A DNA stretch of 64,000 nt, from positions 17,302,501 through 17,366,500 of the forward strand of contig CM029115.1 in the NCBI GenBank assembly GCA_016859345.1. Direction: 5' to 3'. The notes below the pieces were generated by a model. That model made no database searches and was not told where the DNA came from. It saw nothing but the letters and a program-made list of their open reading frames with translations. Shown here piece after piece: positions 11,803 through 23,938 of the stretch. The DNA comes from Istiophorus platypterus. Taxonomy: Eukaryota > Chordata > Actinopteri > Istiophoriformes > Istiophoridae. The translations under genes and the position numbers were made by a program. Numbering within the stretch: the first letter of the stretch is position 1; every line of letters starts with the position of its first letter.

Positions 11803-14800
11803 GCCAGCACAACAACCCCGAGCTGAGGCGGGATCGATTGATGAGCTACAATGAGAGCAACCTGCATTCCTCCCATCTGGGAGTGTAGAAGCAGGCTGCT
11901 GCAGAGTGCTTTGCTCTAAACACAGGAAATCAATATCCTGCAAGTTAATGAGATAGACCCCCTAACCTCAGCATCTGATTAGATAAACAGATTAGCAGCA
12001 AAACACAACACCATGATTAAGTGAAAGCAGTGCAGACACATACTGCTCATGCCAGCCCAATCATACAGAGTGGCATCCCTACAGTTAGTGATAAATATAA
12101 GCTGAGATGTCACTATGTGGCTGATGCTACTTTCTGAAAGATAATGCACTACGTGATGTAATAGTCAAGTGATATGGGAGTTGGTTTAGTTATATAACTG
12201 GGTTGGAGTGTTCGAGTTTACAAAAAAACATAAAACTATAATAAACAGTCACAAAACAAGAGAAATCATCATTGTTTACGTTACCTTTTGACTTTTGATG
12301 CGTCAGGTTAAGATAAAAATCTCTGCCGTTTTGTTACTTACCTAGAATGAGAAAAGAGAGGAAGGGAGATGGATGGGGTGGGGTGGGGAGACAAAGAGAG
12401 ACAGAAGTTATCAAGACAATCTAATGAGAGCAGTGAGATGTAATTCATGCCTAAATAAGCATCGGGGCACATTGTTTATGACTCCTGAAACCCCTTGTTC
12501 CCCCAATGCTTAGTGGAAGCACTCACACACACACACGGGAGTAATGAGAAAGGCTGGGAGTGTATATCAATATACTGCAGTGGTGAGAAACCCGTTCTCT
12601 CTTTCTCTCTCTTTCCATCCAAATGCAAGCCTATCGATCTGAGTAAAACCTCCCATATTCAGCTCCTCTCCCTTCTCTCCCTCCCCATCCGCCACCCTTT
12701 GTTATCCAAGTACACATCCCTCAGTCCTCTCCCTTGATAAAACTTCAAATCCAAAAATTTAAATCATGTCACACATGATGTCAAAATATGCTGATGGGAT
12801 ACAGCTTGCTGACAGAGATGTATGTGACGAAGATGACCCCAGTGACACGACACACAAGTGACGCACATATCACTTGTGAGGTGAAGTGGCTCAATCACCT
12901 GGCCCAGAACACCTCCCTTTGGAGTGGACCATATGGGCAAACCCATGACATGCTGGTGGGACTCCTACTCCAAGCTGACCTTGAATGTCTGAGTATGGCA
13001 CAGATTCAGGATATGTGGGCTGTCCCACTCCACCAATTCCCATCACCGACCTGTCCAGGACGAGTAGCTAAAAAAATGAATGGACGAATAGGTGAACAAA
13101 TGGAATATTTCTTGTATTTATGTACCGTCAAAAAAAACCCAAACATTCTGACAATATTTAATATAAGTCAAAACTGAATTTTATAACATTTGAATGGCTA
13201 TCTAGGGCAAAAGATGGAGCTGCTTCAAAAATAAAGTGGAACACACACTAGCCACATCACGGAGCATTGCAGGCTTTGAAGTTCATCAACTGACGTCCAT
13301 ACCACAAACCAATATAACCAAATAACTGGTTTTCTGGATTCCTGGTGTACATTGAAACGGAGAAATACCCACAATGACGCCTGTCAAAACGCTGCCTGGT
13401 GTGAGCTTACATAGGAAATAATGGGTGTACATACGGTGTATTATACGGTGTGTGTGTCTGTGTGTGTATATCATCAATGTGATGAGGTACTATTGGTCAA
13501 ATATTAAATTCTTGAATTAGATATAAACAGGCTTCATTGTCTGGTTATTTTATCCATTAAGAAAATGCATTATATCACCAATATATACTGATACTACTAT
13601 ATAAAATAACATAGGTCCAGATTAGCATTTTGGCTGCATCATCAACTTTAGAACTTTATACAAAGTTAAATATTGGTATAGAAGTCTACAGTTTTTCACC
13701 TCCATCCATCACTTCCCTGTTCATCCCCATCCCCCACCTGTCTGCATTTCCTGTATTTTTTTCAACTCTTTTCTCTCTTGGTCAGACACGTTGACAACAC
13801 ATTCAGACTCAAATGTCAAGCAGTCAGATCAGCCAAGCGGAATGGATGGAGTGACAATCAAAAAGACAAACTCAAAGAAAATGCAGACAAACAGGTACAC
13901 CAGCATATGATTCCCTCGCTCAATTGGCTCACAGCCAGACCAAGAACATTCAGCCAAATTTCTATTCAAAGCTATTCTTTAAAAAACTACTATATCCCTA
14001 TGCCTCATCCAAGCAAGTAAGAAAAGGTCTCATGCATTAAAAGATGGGATTTGAACATTCTAATACACTGAGTATTCAGGGATTTGGTATTAAAAATATT
14101 TAATAATTTTGGCTGTTGTCACCATTAAGACAGACTGCATGATCTTTTTTCTTTTGCTTTCAGGAAAGAGCCAAATATCATGTTATACTGATTTTCTTTT
14201 TTAATCAAATTACACTACATTTAATCACCCTGCATGATTGATCCCGGTGACAAATAACTCAAAAAAATATACATACACAAGACATAGATATGTTGCTCAT
14301 TATTATTCAGGAATGTCTTTGAATGGTGTCTTGTTTGAGGGGCATAAAAGGCTTGAATGGAAGAAGCTGGTGGTGATTTCACATCATCCATCAGTGAACT
14401 GTCAGTGGTGACATTTAGAGAGGGGCAGCAGGTTTACGAGCAGCTAGGATACCTGCTTTAAAAACATTAGGGATACACAGGCTCTAAGGACCATTTCTTA
14501 ATAGGGCAAGACAGGGCTGAATATTACCTAAATAAGAAAACATAACTGAAAATAGAACTTACATAGAAACAATCAAAAACTTTTTATGTCACGCTGGAGT
14601 CTGTGCAAATTTCCTGTGAATTCCTGTGTGTGCTTGACTACAATGGGAGAATAGGGAGAATATTGTGCTCTTTGATGTCAGCCATGCTTAGGTGACCTCT
14701 GCAAAAGCCCCATGACTCATGGCATCACATTGGACCTATGACTGCACACATTATGAGCTCATAGTATACATCTCCTGCATGCCCTTAGTGCCAAAGGCTA

Positions 14801-16896
14801 GGCTGAAAACATTCCGCTCTGGGACTTGGTGTGCAAGGGTAAACTCTTTGATTCACTGATACCAATGAGGCCTGTTTCTGTGGCGACTAGTTTCTCAGCT
14901 GTTGATTTAAGGCATCACGTATACATCACCAACAAAGCATCTGGTCCCAGAGTGAAGGATGACAGTTTGTGATCAGGAACAGCTGTGGAAAACAGGTGTG
15001 TGTTTCTCATTACAGCCATAGCAAGATAATGATGGCTTTTAATCACTAGCCCTTGATAAGAGAGTGTGCGCATGCGTGTGTGAGAGTGTGAAGATTTTTT
15101 TGTACATTCCACATTCCATTTGTTTATTTTACATGCGCATAGACAAGTGCTTGGTTTGGTTGTATCTGCATTTTTGCACTTTTCACGACGGATTTGTATG
15201 CAGGAGATTTGTATCTTTGTCTTTGTGAGTCTTTTGCTGCATGTGTAGATGTGTGCTTGGGTGAGAGAGGATGCATAATGAGAGAGTGAAGTCAACTGGG
15301 AAATGGGCTGTGTGCACAGTACAACCAGTATGCGCTTAAGAACTTAAGCTCCACAACAAACAAAGATACCAGACTGGAGCTCTACCTAATCATAGCAGCT
15401 TATTCCCCATGAATCTGTCTACAATTGGGAACCCACCCATGCCTGCTTTCCCACCACTGGCGGGTGTTGCCGATGCCTTCGCCTTCCTCTAACACACTGC
15501 AGGCTTTTGCGAACACAAGTAGACAGACGCATATGCTGTATGCACGCTGACAGGAAAAAAAAACAAAAACAAACCTGCATGGCAGCCATACATGGGCACT
15601 CATGCATACATAGAAAAACACGTGTGCACATGTTCACTTACAGGCACACAATCATGTTTTTGTTCACCTACGTCAACAGCAACCTGCAAAAACATGTCAG
15701 CGCACCTAAGTGTGGCATCTTGCCACCCCATATGACCACATACTGTATGTATAGGTGGTACATGTAATGCCAACAAATACACATTTCATTTAATTCAAGT
15801 AGGGGTTGATAAATATTGAAATGAATAAAATAGATTTGTGTGACGGAGTGAGCATCTTCACTTAACTAAAAAATTAATTCTCTTTCTCTGCAGTGTATTC
15901 TCCAAGCTCTTTCTCATTCTTTCTTTTTCATGTGCAATTATAAAGAATAAACTGCAAAGATGGTGAAAAGGAATGTTCAGATTGGATGCACCGACACCCA
16001 TTTTTGACACGACTCTATCTTCCTTCACCATCACCACTGAGTGGCCAAGCATGAATGGGAATGGTATGAGTGGAAAGAGCTGAATGGTATGAATGTGAAA
16101 TGTTTCCTGCAGCATGTGCTCCCACACAGAGATGTAATGTAAACAATAAACAAAACTTGAAGGCATGTACCTGGCCGGTCCATTTTAAATCAGTACAGCA
16201 ACCTAATTAAAATCAGTTTTATTATGTTTCATTCAGAGAGATCAGCATGCTTAGTCACTGTTATACAGCCATGTCACATCATGTGCATGCACACTTTGTT
16301 TCTTGTAATACTGACTAAAACCAAATGATGGTGTGTCATTTGCTATTTATCTACCACATCCCGCATTAGGATTAAGTAACCTAATTTTTTTAGGAAATGA
16401 AAAGCAGCCAGTTCTGGCGTGATTAAAGGGGCCGCCTCGCTCCCCTTTTGGAATCAACAGAATCCTCTGTTTCAACACGCCATGTTATTTGCGTTATCAA
16501 TTAATCTGTCAGTCTCAGGGTCTGTTTTTTTATTGAAGTGTCAGAAGATAGTGAAAAATTAACATAATAATTTTCCAAAGCCCACAGTGACATTTTAAAA
16601 TTGCTTGTTTTGTCTGACAAACACTGCAAATTATTCGATTGACTGTCATAGAAGACGATGAACACGATCAAATCCTCAAAACTGAGCTTCTTTATGGATA
16701 GAATATATGGCATTTTTCCTTCAAAAATTACTGAAACAATGAATCAGTTGTCAAAATATCTGGTAATTAGTCTTCTTGTTATAGATTTTTTTTATGAATT
16801 ATTTAATTCAGCTCTTGTGACAACATATAATAAATATATACTCACAAAGCATGGAAGTGATCTAATATTATATCTACATCACGTGCAAATATACAA
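11803..16896. other. Intronic sequence, no gene seen
   Basis: About 5 kb without a recognised exon. There is a short GT-rich run at 13448-13468 and a G/A-rich block at 12350-12405. The 129-codon plus-strand frame at 12788-13177 is the longest here but shows no domain I know. Confidence 0.5.
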
Positions 16897-17413
16897 TACA
16901 CTCATCAAGCACTTTATCTGGAGCACCACAATAACACTGGGTAGGGCCTCCCTTTGTTCTCAAAACAGTCTCAGTTCTTAGTTGTGTGGGATCGACTAGA
17001 TGTTGGAAACTTTTCTTTGAGATTCTGTTCCGTGTTTACATGGCTGCACCACATCATATCTGCAGATCTGTCAGCTGCACATTTAGGCTGCCAATCTCCT
17101 GTTCTACCACATCCCATGTGTTTTCTACTGGATTTATATCTGGTGACAGGAGAAGTCCACTTAACTCATTAAAGTGTTGCCATAAAGGGCCTGTATTAAA
17201 GTGCCCAAAGCGTGCCAAAAAAAATTCCATACAGCATTAAACCACCCCCACCAACCTGGACTGTTGATACAAGATAGGTTTGGTCTATGCATCCATGTTG
17301 TTGATGCCGAATTCTGACCCTTCTGTCTGTGTGCCTCAGCAGAAATCCAGATTCTTTATACAAGGCTACATTTTTCCAGTCAGGGGTTCATAATAAAGTG
17401 CTCGATGAGTGTA
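16897..17413 (-). mobile_element. Tc1-like DNA transposon, internally deleted copy with both ends
   Basis: The terminal inverted repeats are visible: TACACTCATC-A-AGCACTT at the left (16897-16917) and its complement, ...AGTGCTCGATGAGTGTA (17393-17413), at the right, each bounded by TA as expected for Tc1/mariner insertion. The minus strand at 17143-17102 encodes PDINPVENTWDVVE, the C-terminal catalytic neighbourhood (PDLNPIE-type) of Tc1 transposases. Further matching text continues at about 17200-17390. Parts of the transposase are missing, with a join near 17175-17200 and another near 17385, so the copy is inactive. The length of 517 bp is well below an intact element. Confidence 0.85.
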
Positions 17414-18003
17414 AATTTTAAACCTAATTTAATGAGACTGCCTATTCTAAATTGGTTGTTTTTACATATTCTAAGTTGTTTTTACATTTTGCTATAATGT
17501 CTGGAGGCAATCTTTCACCTTATTCAATTATATATACATCATGGTTCCTTGACTTTCTGTGTATTGCATTTGTTTTTTGTTTTTTGTTTTTTTGTCCTTC
17601 AATGAAGGTGGGACAAATATTTTAGAGGAACTGCTGCTGTGTTTTATGGGTGTGGGAGAAACTCTGTGGGAGTAAGTTAACCCCACAGATCACATTTCAG
17701 TTAAATATTCTAAGAATAAGAATTTTATGCTAAAATTGGTAGGACAGAAATAAACATCAAAGGAGAGTTACAATTAGAAACCTGAGAGACATATAGGGAC
17801 GCCATCTTATTGCTCATTTGTATATCTGAGACTTTGCAAGTAGGAAGGGATTCATTATTGTGAATGACCGAGTACATTCTTTAAGGGAACAACATATTGC
17901 TGCAGGCTTTACAGGGTCCCAGATCTCTCTGGGGCTATTCTGTCCCTTTCAGTTTACAGTAACGTGTTTTGTAGGTGCCTTAGCCTTTATACTGTGCTAC
18001 AGA
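17414..18003. other. Intronic sequence between transposon relics, no gene seen
   Basis: A+T-rich, with a T-rich run at about 17570-17592. The part just left of 18004 may include unrecognised LINE sequence. Confidence 0.5.
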
Positions 18004-18571
18004 TCTCCCTAAAAACTCCATCAGACAGCTGCAGCTAACTCAAAACGCTGCTGCTCGAGTCCTCTCTAACACAAAGAAAGTGGATCACATCACACCAGTT
18101 CTCAGGTCTTTACACTAGCTTCTTGTCTCTCAGAGAATAGATTTCAAAATAATCCTGTTGGAGTTAATATAGCACTACAAAGCATTAACTGGCTTAGGGC
18201 CGAAATAAATTACTGAGCTTCTAATAAATAACCAAACATCCAGACCTCTCAGATCACCTGGGACGGGTCTACTGTCTGGCACCACAGTTTAAAAGAGGTA
18301 TAAAATAGCAGAGGTGTTTGGCAGACCTGCAGTTTTCTGGGAATTTGTTCCAGATATTTGGTGCATAGAAACTAAAAGCTGCTTCAACGTGTTTATTTCA
18401 ATGTTTGAGCTCTTGTTTTAGCTGTTTTTCTCTAGGCTTTTAAGGACTTGTATTAATACTATGCGTTTAAAATCCTTTCTTTTGTGCATGTTTCTTCTGT
18501 ATGACTAATGTGAAGCATTTTCAGTTGCCTTGGTGCTGAAATGTGCTATGTAATAGATTTGCCTTGCCTTT
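18004..18571 (+). mobile_element. L2-type LINE, 3' end with broken ORF2 C-terminus
   Basis: The plus strand encodes LQLTQNAAARVLSNTKKV followed by DHITPVLRSLH, then a stop (TAG at 18116-18118). Next come QRIDFKI, YKALTGLGPK and RPLRS, the C-terminal block of ORF2 in L2/CR1-group retrotransposons of fish. The copy ends with GTGCTGAAATGTGCTATG...TTTGCCTTGCC, the usual 3' tail of this family. Stops and frameshifts make it a pseudogene. A block at 18308-18385 is in the opposite orientation (see separate entry). Confidence 0.85.
18308..18385 (-). mobile_element. Inverted internal block of the LINE ORF2 C-terminus
   Basis: Read on the minus strand, this block gives EAAFSFYAPNIWNKFPENCR and then SAKHLC, which should follow RPLRS in the normal plus-strand order of the surrounding LINE. 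It is therefore reversed relative to 18010-18260 and to the tail at 18520-18571. Either an inversion or insertion of a second copy would explain it. Confidence 0.8.
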
Positions 18572-18643
18572 GTTTTTAAATGTCAGTTTTCTACTGACAA
18601 CCTATAACACACACTTAATTTCTCCCTGCGGAAAATTAAGGTT

Positions 18644-18674
18644 TCATCATCATCATCATCGTCATCATCATCAT
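18644..18674. repeat. (TCA)n microsatellite
   Basis: TCATCATCA run with one GTC interruption near 18661. Confidence 0.95.
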
Positions 18675-19870
18675 AGGATTACTCTCACAGCTTGTTGCCA
18701 TTTTCTGTCTCAATGAATAATGTAGGCTTAATCTCCTCAGTGTCATCAGTCTGTAAATGCCAACAGTATAAATTAGGTGCCTAGAAAATGAAAATTTAAG
18801 TAATCTGTAATGACATTCAAATATTAAATTTTAACCAAGGTCTGCACCCCTTTCAGATTTCATAGGCCACATGTTGTGGTTTATAGTTTTTGACGGAAGT
18901 AGACTAATTGTTTGTTTCTAAGTATATAACTGTGTATTTTTCCTAATTATTATTATTTTGTAAATATAACTGTGGGACGAAAAAATCAGGGATATGACAA
19001 AACTTTCACATTACATGGCTCAAAGTAAAACACTTTTTTGCTGCATCACACCATAACACACTGGTCAGCAACTTTATAAAACGGTCTATGCAGTGCAACT
19101 TGCTGATATGTGCTAAAATCATCTGTCTGATTTATGGCAAATCTTCCATTATTTGCTGCCTCAGCCCTTATGCGAGGTTAATAGTCATGGTTATCTTGTT
19201 TATGTCTTGTGATGGAGTAGTTAATGGCAATTTGCATAATATCAGTCTCTCTGAAATTATGTCTCCTGTGAGACTCAGGAAAGGCCAGAATATTGCTCAA
19301 TTCTGCTCTTACAGCCCTCAAATAGATCTTATATCACCAGTTGCATTATACAGCAGCTGACCAAAAACCACCCTCAAAGAAGGCTCCAACATACTGTACA
19401 TAAACTGTCTGGTCTACCCTATTTACAACAGAGATGTAGAGGAAACAGAGATGTGAGGGAAAATTAAATGCTGCTGGACCCGGTGATAGAAAGAGAGAGA
19501 AAACACAGAAAGAGAAAGAGACATTTTATTTTCAGTTTAGAAATGCGCCAGTAGTTGTTCAAGAGCCAAGACTGAGCCTATTTTATAGGGGAAAAGACAG
19601 TTACACAGATATTATCAGTAATTTATTTGTATTGCAATAGGCATGAGAAGTATATCATATCACGATCATTTATTCAGGCCCTGCTGCAGTGGCAGCAGGC
19701 TAGGAAAAGGAGTACTCTAAGGAAAATTGGATATGTGATCATAAATCCCAGTGTTCTGGGTCTGCCAAGGGTAAAGGCTGGTAGAAAAAAGAAAAAACTA
19801 AATTTGATCATATAACCAAACTGTAAAAAGAGCAAAAACTCAGAAATTCAATTAGGAATATAAATATTCG

Positions 19871-19874
<4 letters not shown>
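18675..19874. other. Intronic sequence, no gene seen
   Basis: A+T-rich. Open frames at 19088-19360 and 19627-19815 lack recognisable protein features. Confidence 0.5.

Positions 19875-19902
<28 letters not shown>
19875..19902. repeat. Poly(A) run, 28 bases
   Basis: Uninterrupted A run. The sequence to its left does not look like a LINE or SINE that I recognise, so it is not called a retroposon tail. Confidence 0.95.
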
Positions 19903-19903
<1 letters not shown>

Positions 19904-20066
19904 TTCACCATTGCTGCTGTCTGCCTTGCGATTTTTCTCATGGGCCTGGGCCATTTAATTGAAAGCACTGCATGACGGACATGAGTCACGCTATACTACT
20001 TTCACTCTATGAAAATGAAACGTAGGTCAAGCTGTAACGAGAGGATAATTTGACAATTGCTTGGTA

Positions 20067-20282
20067 ATGATGGCATCGAGTTCAAAACGTAACTCAATAG
20101 CAGAGAGAGTGATTTGCACTCCAAGCAATCTAAGAAGCCCAATTTGGAAATACTTCAGAATTTTGCCAGGAGATGGTAAAAATGTGGAACTTAGAGATTA
20201 ATATGTATGCAAGCTATGTAAGCAACAGGTAGCATACCATTCCGTGTCTAACAACCAGAGAGCACATCTTGGAAATATTCAC
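20067..20282 (+). pseudogene. hAT transposase N-terminus with BED zinc finger, broken
   Basis: From ATG at 20067 the frame reads a Ser-rich start, then LRSPIWKYFRILPG. After an in-frame stop (TAA, 20199-20201) it continues YVCKLCKQQVAYH and ends in AHLGNIH. This is the pattern of a BED zinc finger: an aromatic W-x-Y-F entry, Cys-x2-Cys, then His-x4-His. BED fingers sit at the N-terminus of many hAT transposases and their domesticated ZBED relatives. The stop at codon 45 and loss of the frame after 20282 mark it as a relic. No hAT termini were identified. Confidence 0.75.
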
Positions 20283-20609
20283 CAATATAGTTTTTTCTCG
20301 ATGTACTGGTTTGCCTCTCATGGACAAAATGCACAAAACCAGATATCTAAATAGTTAGATCTCCTGTATTTTTTTTGAAGGAATAGCTGAACGTCACTGT
20401 CAGTGTCGGATGTCATCGAATTCGGGCCAATTCGGACAGTGCTACCTGGGGTCTCCTCTCGGTTGGCCGTGCCCAAAAACCTCTGTAGGAAAACATCCAT
20501 GAGCCATCATTAACCCAACATTAACGTGCTCCAAAACTGGCTTCTCTCAATCCAGAAGTGCAGTAGAGCACTGTGCCCAGTCTATGTATCTGTGATATCC
20601 TTCTTTTGG

Positions 20610-20893
20610 TCTGTCCACCAAAAACCTCAGGACCATAAGTGAAGGTTGGAACACTGTTAATTTGAGAGCTTTGCCTTCAGGCTCAGTTCCCCGTTTACCA
20701 CGACAGCCCAGTAATGCCTGTGTTACTGCTGATGCCGCAGCAATCTGAATGTCAATCCTGCACTTTATCTTACCCTCAGTCTTGAAGACCTCAAGATACT
20801 TTCACTCAGTGCAGCTACCGAAAGTCAGCCGTCCACCATTTATCAGTAGAGCATCAAGGCCTCAGACTTGGAGGTGCTGACTCTGTGTATGGA
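20610..20893 (-). mobile_element. LINE reverse-transcriptase region fragment
   Basis: The minus strand from 20893 encodes HRVSTSKSEALML followed by a stop. After a frame change it gives LEVFKTEGKIKCRIDIQIAA and ASAVTQALL, then text matching a SIYxPTLTYG-type segment read through frameshifts. This order (ISTSKSE, YLGVLFTSEGR, REIDRRIGAA, PTLTYG) is the C-terminal part of the reverse transcriptase in a non-LTR element that is very common in teleosts. The clade is probably RTE-like but I am not sure. The copy is decayed. Confidence 0.75.
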
Positions 20894-22507
20894 ATCAGTT
20901 ATGTACTATATTTTGACTGACATATTTGAAAGATGTTATTATTACTCCTGTGTGTCAAAGATAATTTTAATCTTCATCATGAAGACCTAGATTAAACCAG
21001 GAGATGTTTATGCAACTGTGCAGTGTGGTTCTGCCGAGCCACAGTCAAGCCATTCATTGATAGTTTCCTACCATAAGGGTTAGTCAACACTGATTTGTTT
21101 TACGCTCACAACGGCAATACAGCTCTTTCACAGTGCTGGAGAAAAACTATATCCGCTTCTTGGGTCGATGGTTTTTTCTTACTGCAGATAATTTCTATTC
21201 AAAAGAACTTTATTTTAGTGTATACGGCACTTCCCTCTCTGAGCAGTGGAAGGAAAAGACCATCGGCTTTCTTACAGTGGATACAGTAGGGAGAAACGCT
21301 CTTCTACACAAAAACAGGCTATCATTCGCTAGATGAAAGTCCCATGCATCCTCCAGCAGAAACAAGTTAAAGCTAAACAAAGAAGTCAATGCAGAATTAG
21401 GCCACTGACGCACAAGACACAGATCCCACTTTCATTTCTTTCCTCTTCTCCTTTTTTTCCTCCCTCCTCCATCTCCTCCTCCTCTCTGGCTTTTGAGATA
21501 AGCTTTCTGTCGAATACCAATTTTAAAAGAAGATTAAGCAGTTCTGGCTCTCAAATCAATTTTACCCCCCGCAACATGAAGACAAGTGCGTACACATAAA
21601 CATCAACATGCAAGTGCCCGCATGCACAGATATTCACACTCTCATACCACAGAGAAGACATGGCATTGCGGCGCCTTAATCAAACACACACCAGAAGTAA
21701 TTAAGAGAGGCAGTGGCATGATAGCCATTATTTCCTTAGTCAAATATCAAGGTACATTAGATTCTAAAATTAGCTTCTTATTACCAGCTTGTTATCAATA
21801 TTACAACACAGAAAGGCTGTAGTCTAGCACAGTGGGTTTCTGTTCCTCTGTGCTAACCTAGCTGGTTTTACAAGTTGTGCAACAACAGAAATTTGAGCGC
21901 AGGGGAACCCAGTTATTTGGAAATCCTACCTGCCTACTTATCCTAGCTTTAGAAAAAAAAGAAAAAAGAGATCCACTTAATTCCACAGAGAGTCGGAGTG
22001 AAATTGAGACATAAGCAACCTGGATTAGATACTGTTGACAAGGCACGAAATCAAACCTCATGCCAAGAGGAGTGAAGGTACACAGCTTTACAGGAAGGTC
22101 ATCTCTTTACAAGTGACAAGAACGCAGAGGGGGTTTGAACACAAAGCCTTCCAACATGTCAGGAAGCTCAGCCCTACCTTAATGCTGAGAGTTCATATCA
22201 GGGTTATCTGTTGTCACAGAAACCAAGGAGTATATATTTAAGGGGCCAGTTGGTGAAGGCACGTTTTCTTGGAAATCAATGAGCAATCCAGATGTGACAA
22301 GTTCCTCTAACAGCTTCCTAAAATTGACATATGCCTTCACTGAGAGCTACGCTGCATTCTGCAGTCTGTGCCAGATCAGGTCGTTCAGAGTTCACAATGT
22401 GTGAATTCCTCGCTTCTCTCTCAACCTGTGGAAAAGTTAACATTTATTTATTTTATATTTATTTCCCCACAGCAGCATTACCGAATACAAAAATATTTCC
22501 TAAGTAG
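20894..22507. other. Intronic sequence, no gene seen
   Basis: Several short overlapping open frames at 21095-21600 and 21586-22061 show no domain. There is a CT-rich run at 21430-21490. Confidence 0.5.
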
Positions 22508-22626
22508 ATATGAGGCTACAGCCAGTAATCAGCTAGTTTAGCTGAGTATAGAGACTTGGAAGAGGTAGAAAAAAAGCCAGCTTGGCTCTGTCTGTAGGTA
22601 GCAAAATCCACCTAATTGCCCCCACT
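22508..22626 (-). repeat. Percomorph palindromic repeat, fragment
   Basis: GAGGCTACAGCCAG, TAGTTTAGCTGAGTATAGAG, GCCAGCTTGGCTCTGTC and GTAGCAAAATCCACCTA in order match a repeat common in percomorph introns. The reverse complement of the first part is found in the fuller copy at 52200-52749 (GCTAAGCTAAGCTAA, GGCTGTAGCTTCAT). Only the central part of the element is present here. Confidence 0.65.
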
Positions 22627-23798
22627 CCCCAAATGCCAGCCAACTTGAGTGTTTTAAATTAAGAGTGCGAACTGAAAGCCCTGTGTAATCGAAGCTGAAG
22701 ATATAAAATAAAATGATGCCATGTGCGTTTGACTGACAACTTGCACGTCAGCTTGTCATCGCTCACTTAGCTAGATGAGGTTAGTCCTTTCTGAGAGGAG
22801 GAAGACAGCTTGATCAGTCATCATGAACAAAATGGATTGTCTTATAGAGAACACATTTTAAAAGTTATCTTTGAAAGACAAACTGAAGGATAAAGTCTTT
22901 GGTGCCCAACAGCTGCAGGATATTATTTAAAACCGTGATTTGCTGGGAACAGCCAAAAACAATTCCTAAGGTGACTGCGTTCAAACATTAAATAGAGACT
23001 CACCAAGTTGAGGATAACGGGTTCAGTGTGATTATCATGCTTTTAACTTTTGATTGCAGAGTTTGATTTAGCAACTGAGCATATGCCAAGGTTACCATCT
23101 GGAAGGTTGTTTTTGCCACCTTCCTCTTGCAGTCTACTAAATGAGCTGCAGACAACACAGTGGCAGCATAAAGGTGATGGAAGTTTATATGAGCTTTTAA
23201 AAAAACCTGAGGACCACACCATTCTATCCTCATGCCAGAGGTGAAGGTTTTGAACTATTTCCTGTTCCACTGATAAAGCTGCAGCTTACTGAATCAGACT
23301 AATCTAAAAGTTTAGCTGAGTACACTTTTTGTCCAGAATTTGTTTTATTCGTTCCTGGCGGAGAACTGAAAATGAAAACTGCGGTGACCACAGTGCCCCG
23401 ATATTTAAAGCTTCCAAGTCAGGAAAAAAAAAAACAAAAAAACACATTATGGGATAGCAGCAACTCAATGCACTGGCCATTGTGGCCTTTTCAACAACTG
23501 CAATCTATAATTCTCCTGTCATTCAACTGTCCAGAGTGGTTGTTGCCCCACCATTTTCCGCCTGTAAACACTACTGCGATAATTCAACCCTTTCAAAATC
23601 CAACTGCATAGACTGCCATCACCCTAAAAGCAAGATTATGTTTCTCATTTTTTGCCAGCAAATACAGCCTGCATCACAAATGTATATCAATTATTAGTGT
23701 GAGACAATTTACATGTTTTGTCTCACAAGAACCTGTCAACGTTATTAGGGAGTGGAACAACAGTGTTTTACACCTAGCAGAGTATATTTAGTTATTTA

Positions 23799-23802
<4 letters not shown>
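22627..23802. other. Intronic sequence, no gene seen
   Basis: No exon or repeat recognised. A-rich runs at about 23426-23442. Confidence 0.5.

Positions 23803-23857
<55 letters not shown>
23803..23857. repeat. (TA)n microsatellite
   Basis: Pure TA run of about 27 units. Followed 40 bp later by a GT tract. Confidence 0.97.
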
Positions 23858-23860
<3 letters not shown>

Positions 23861-23896
23861 AAATTTTGGACTGTGTGCATCATGTATATATGTTTA

Positions 23897-23938
23897 TGTG
23901 TGTGTGTGTGTGTGTGTGCGTGTGTGCGTGTGTGTGTG
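23897..23938. repeat. (GT)n microsatellite
   Basis: TG repeats with GCGTGTGCG interruptions, close to the TA run at 23803. Confidence 0.95.

Noticed and set aside
12788..13177. 129-codon plus-strand open frame
   Set aside because: No recognisable domain, and no consistent splice sites or start context.
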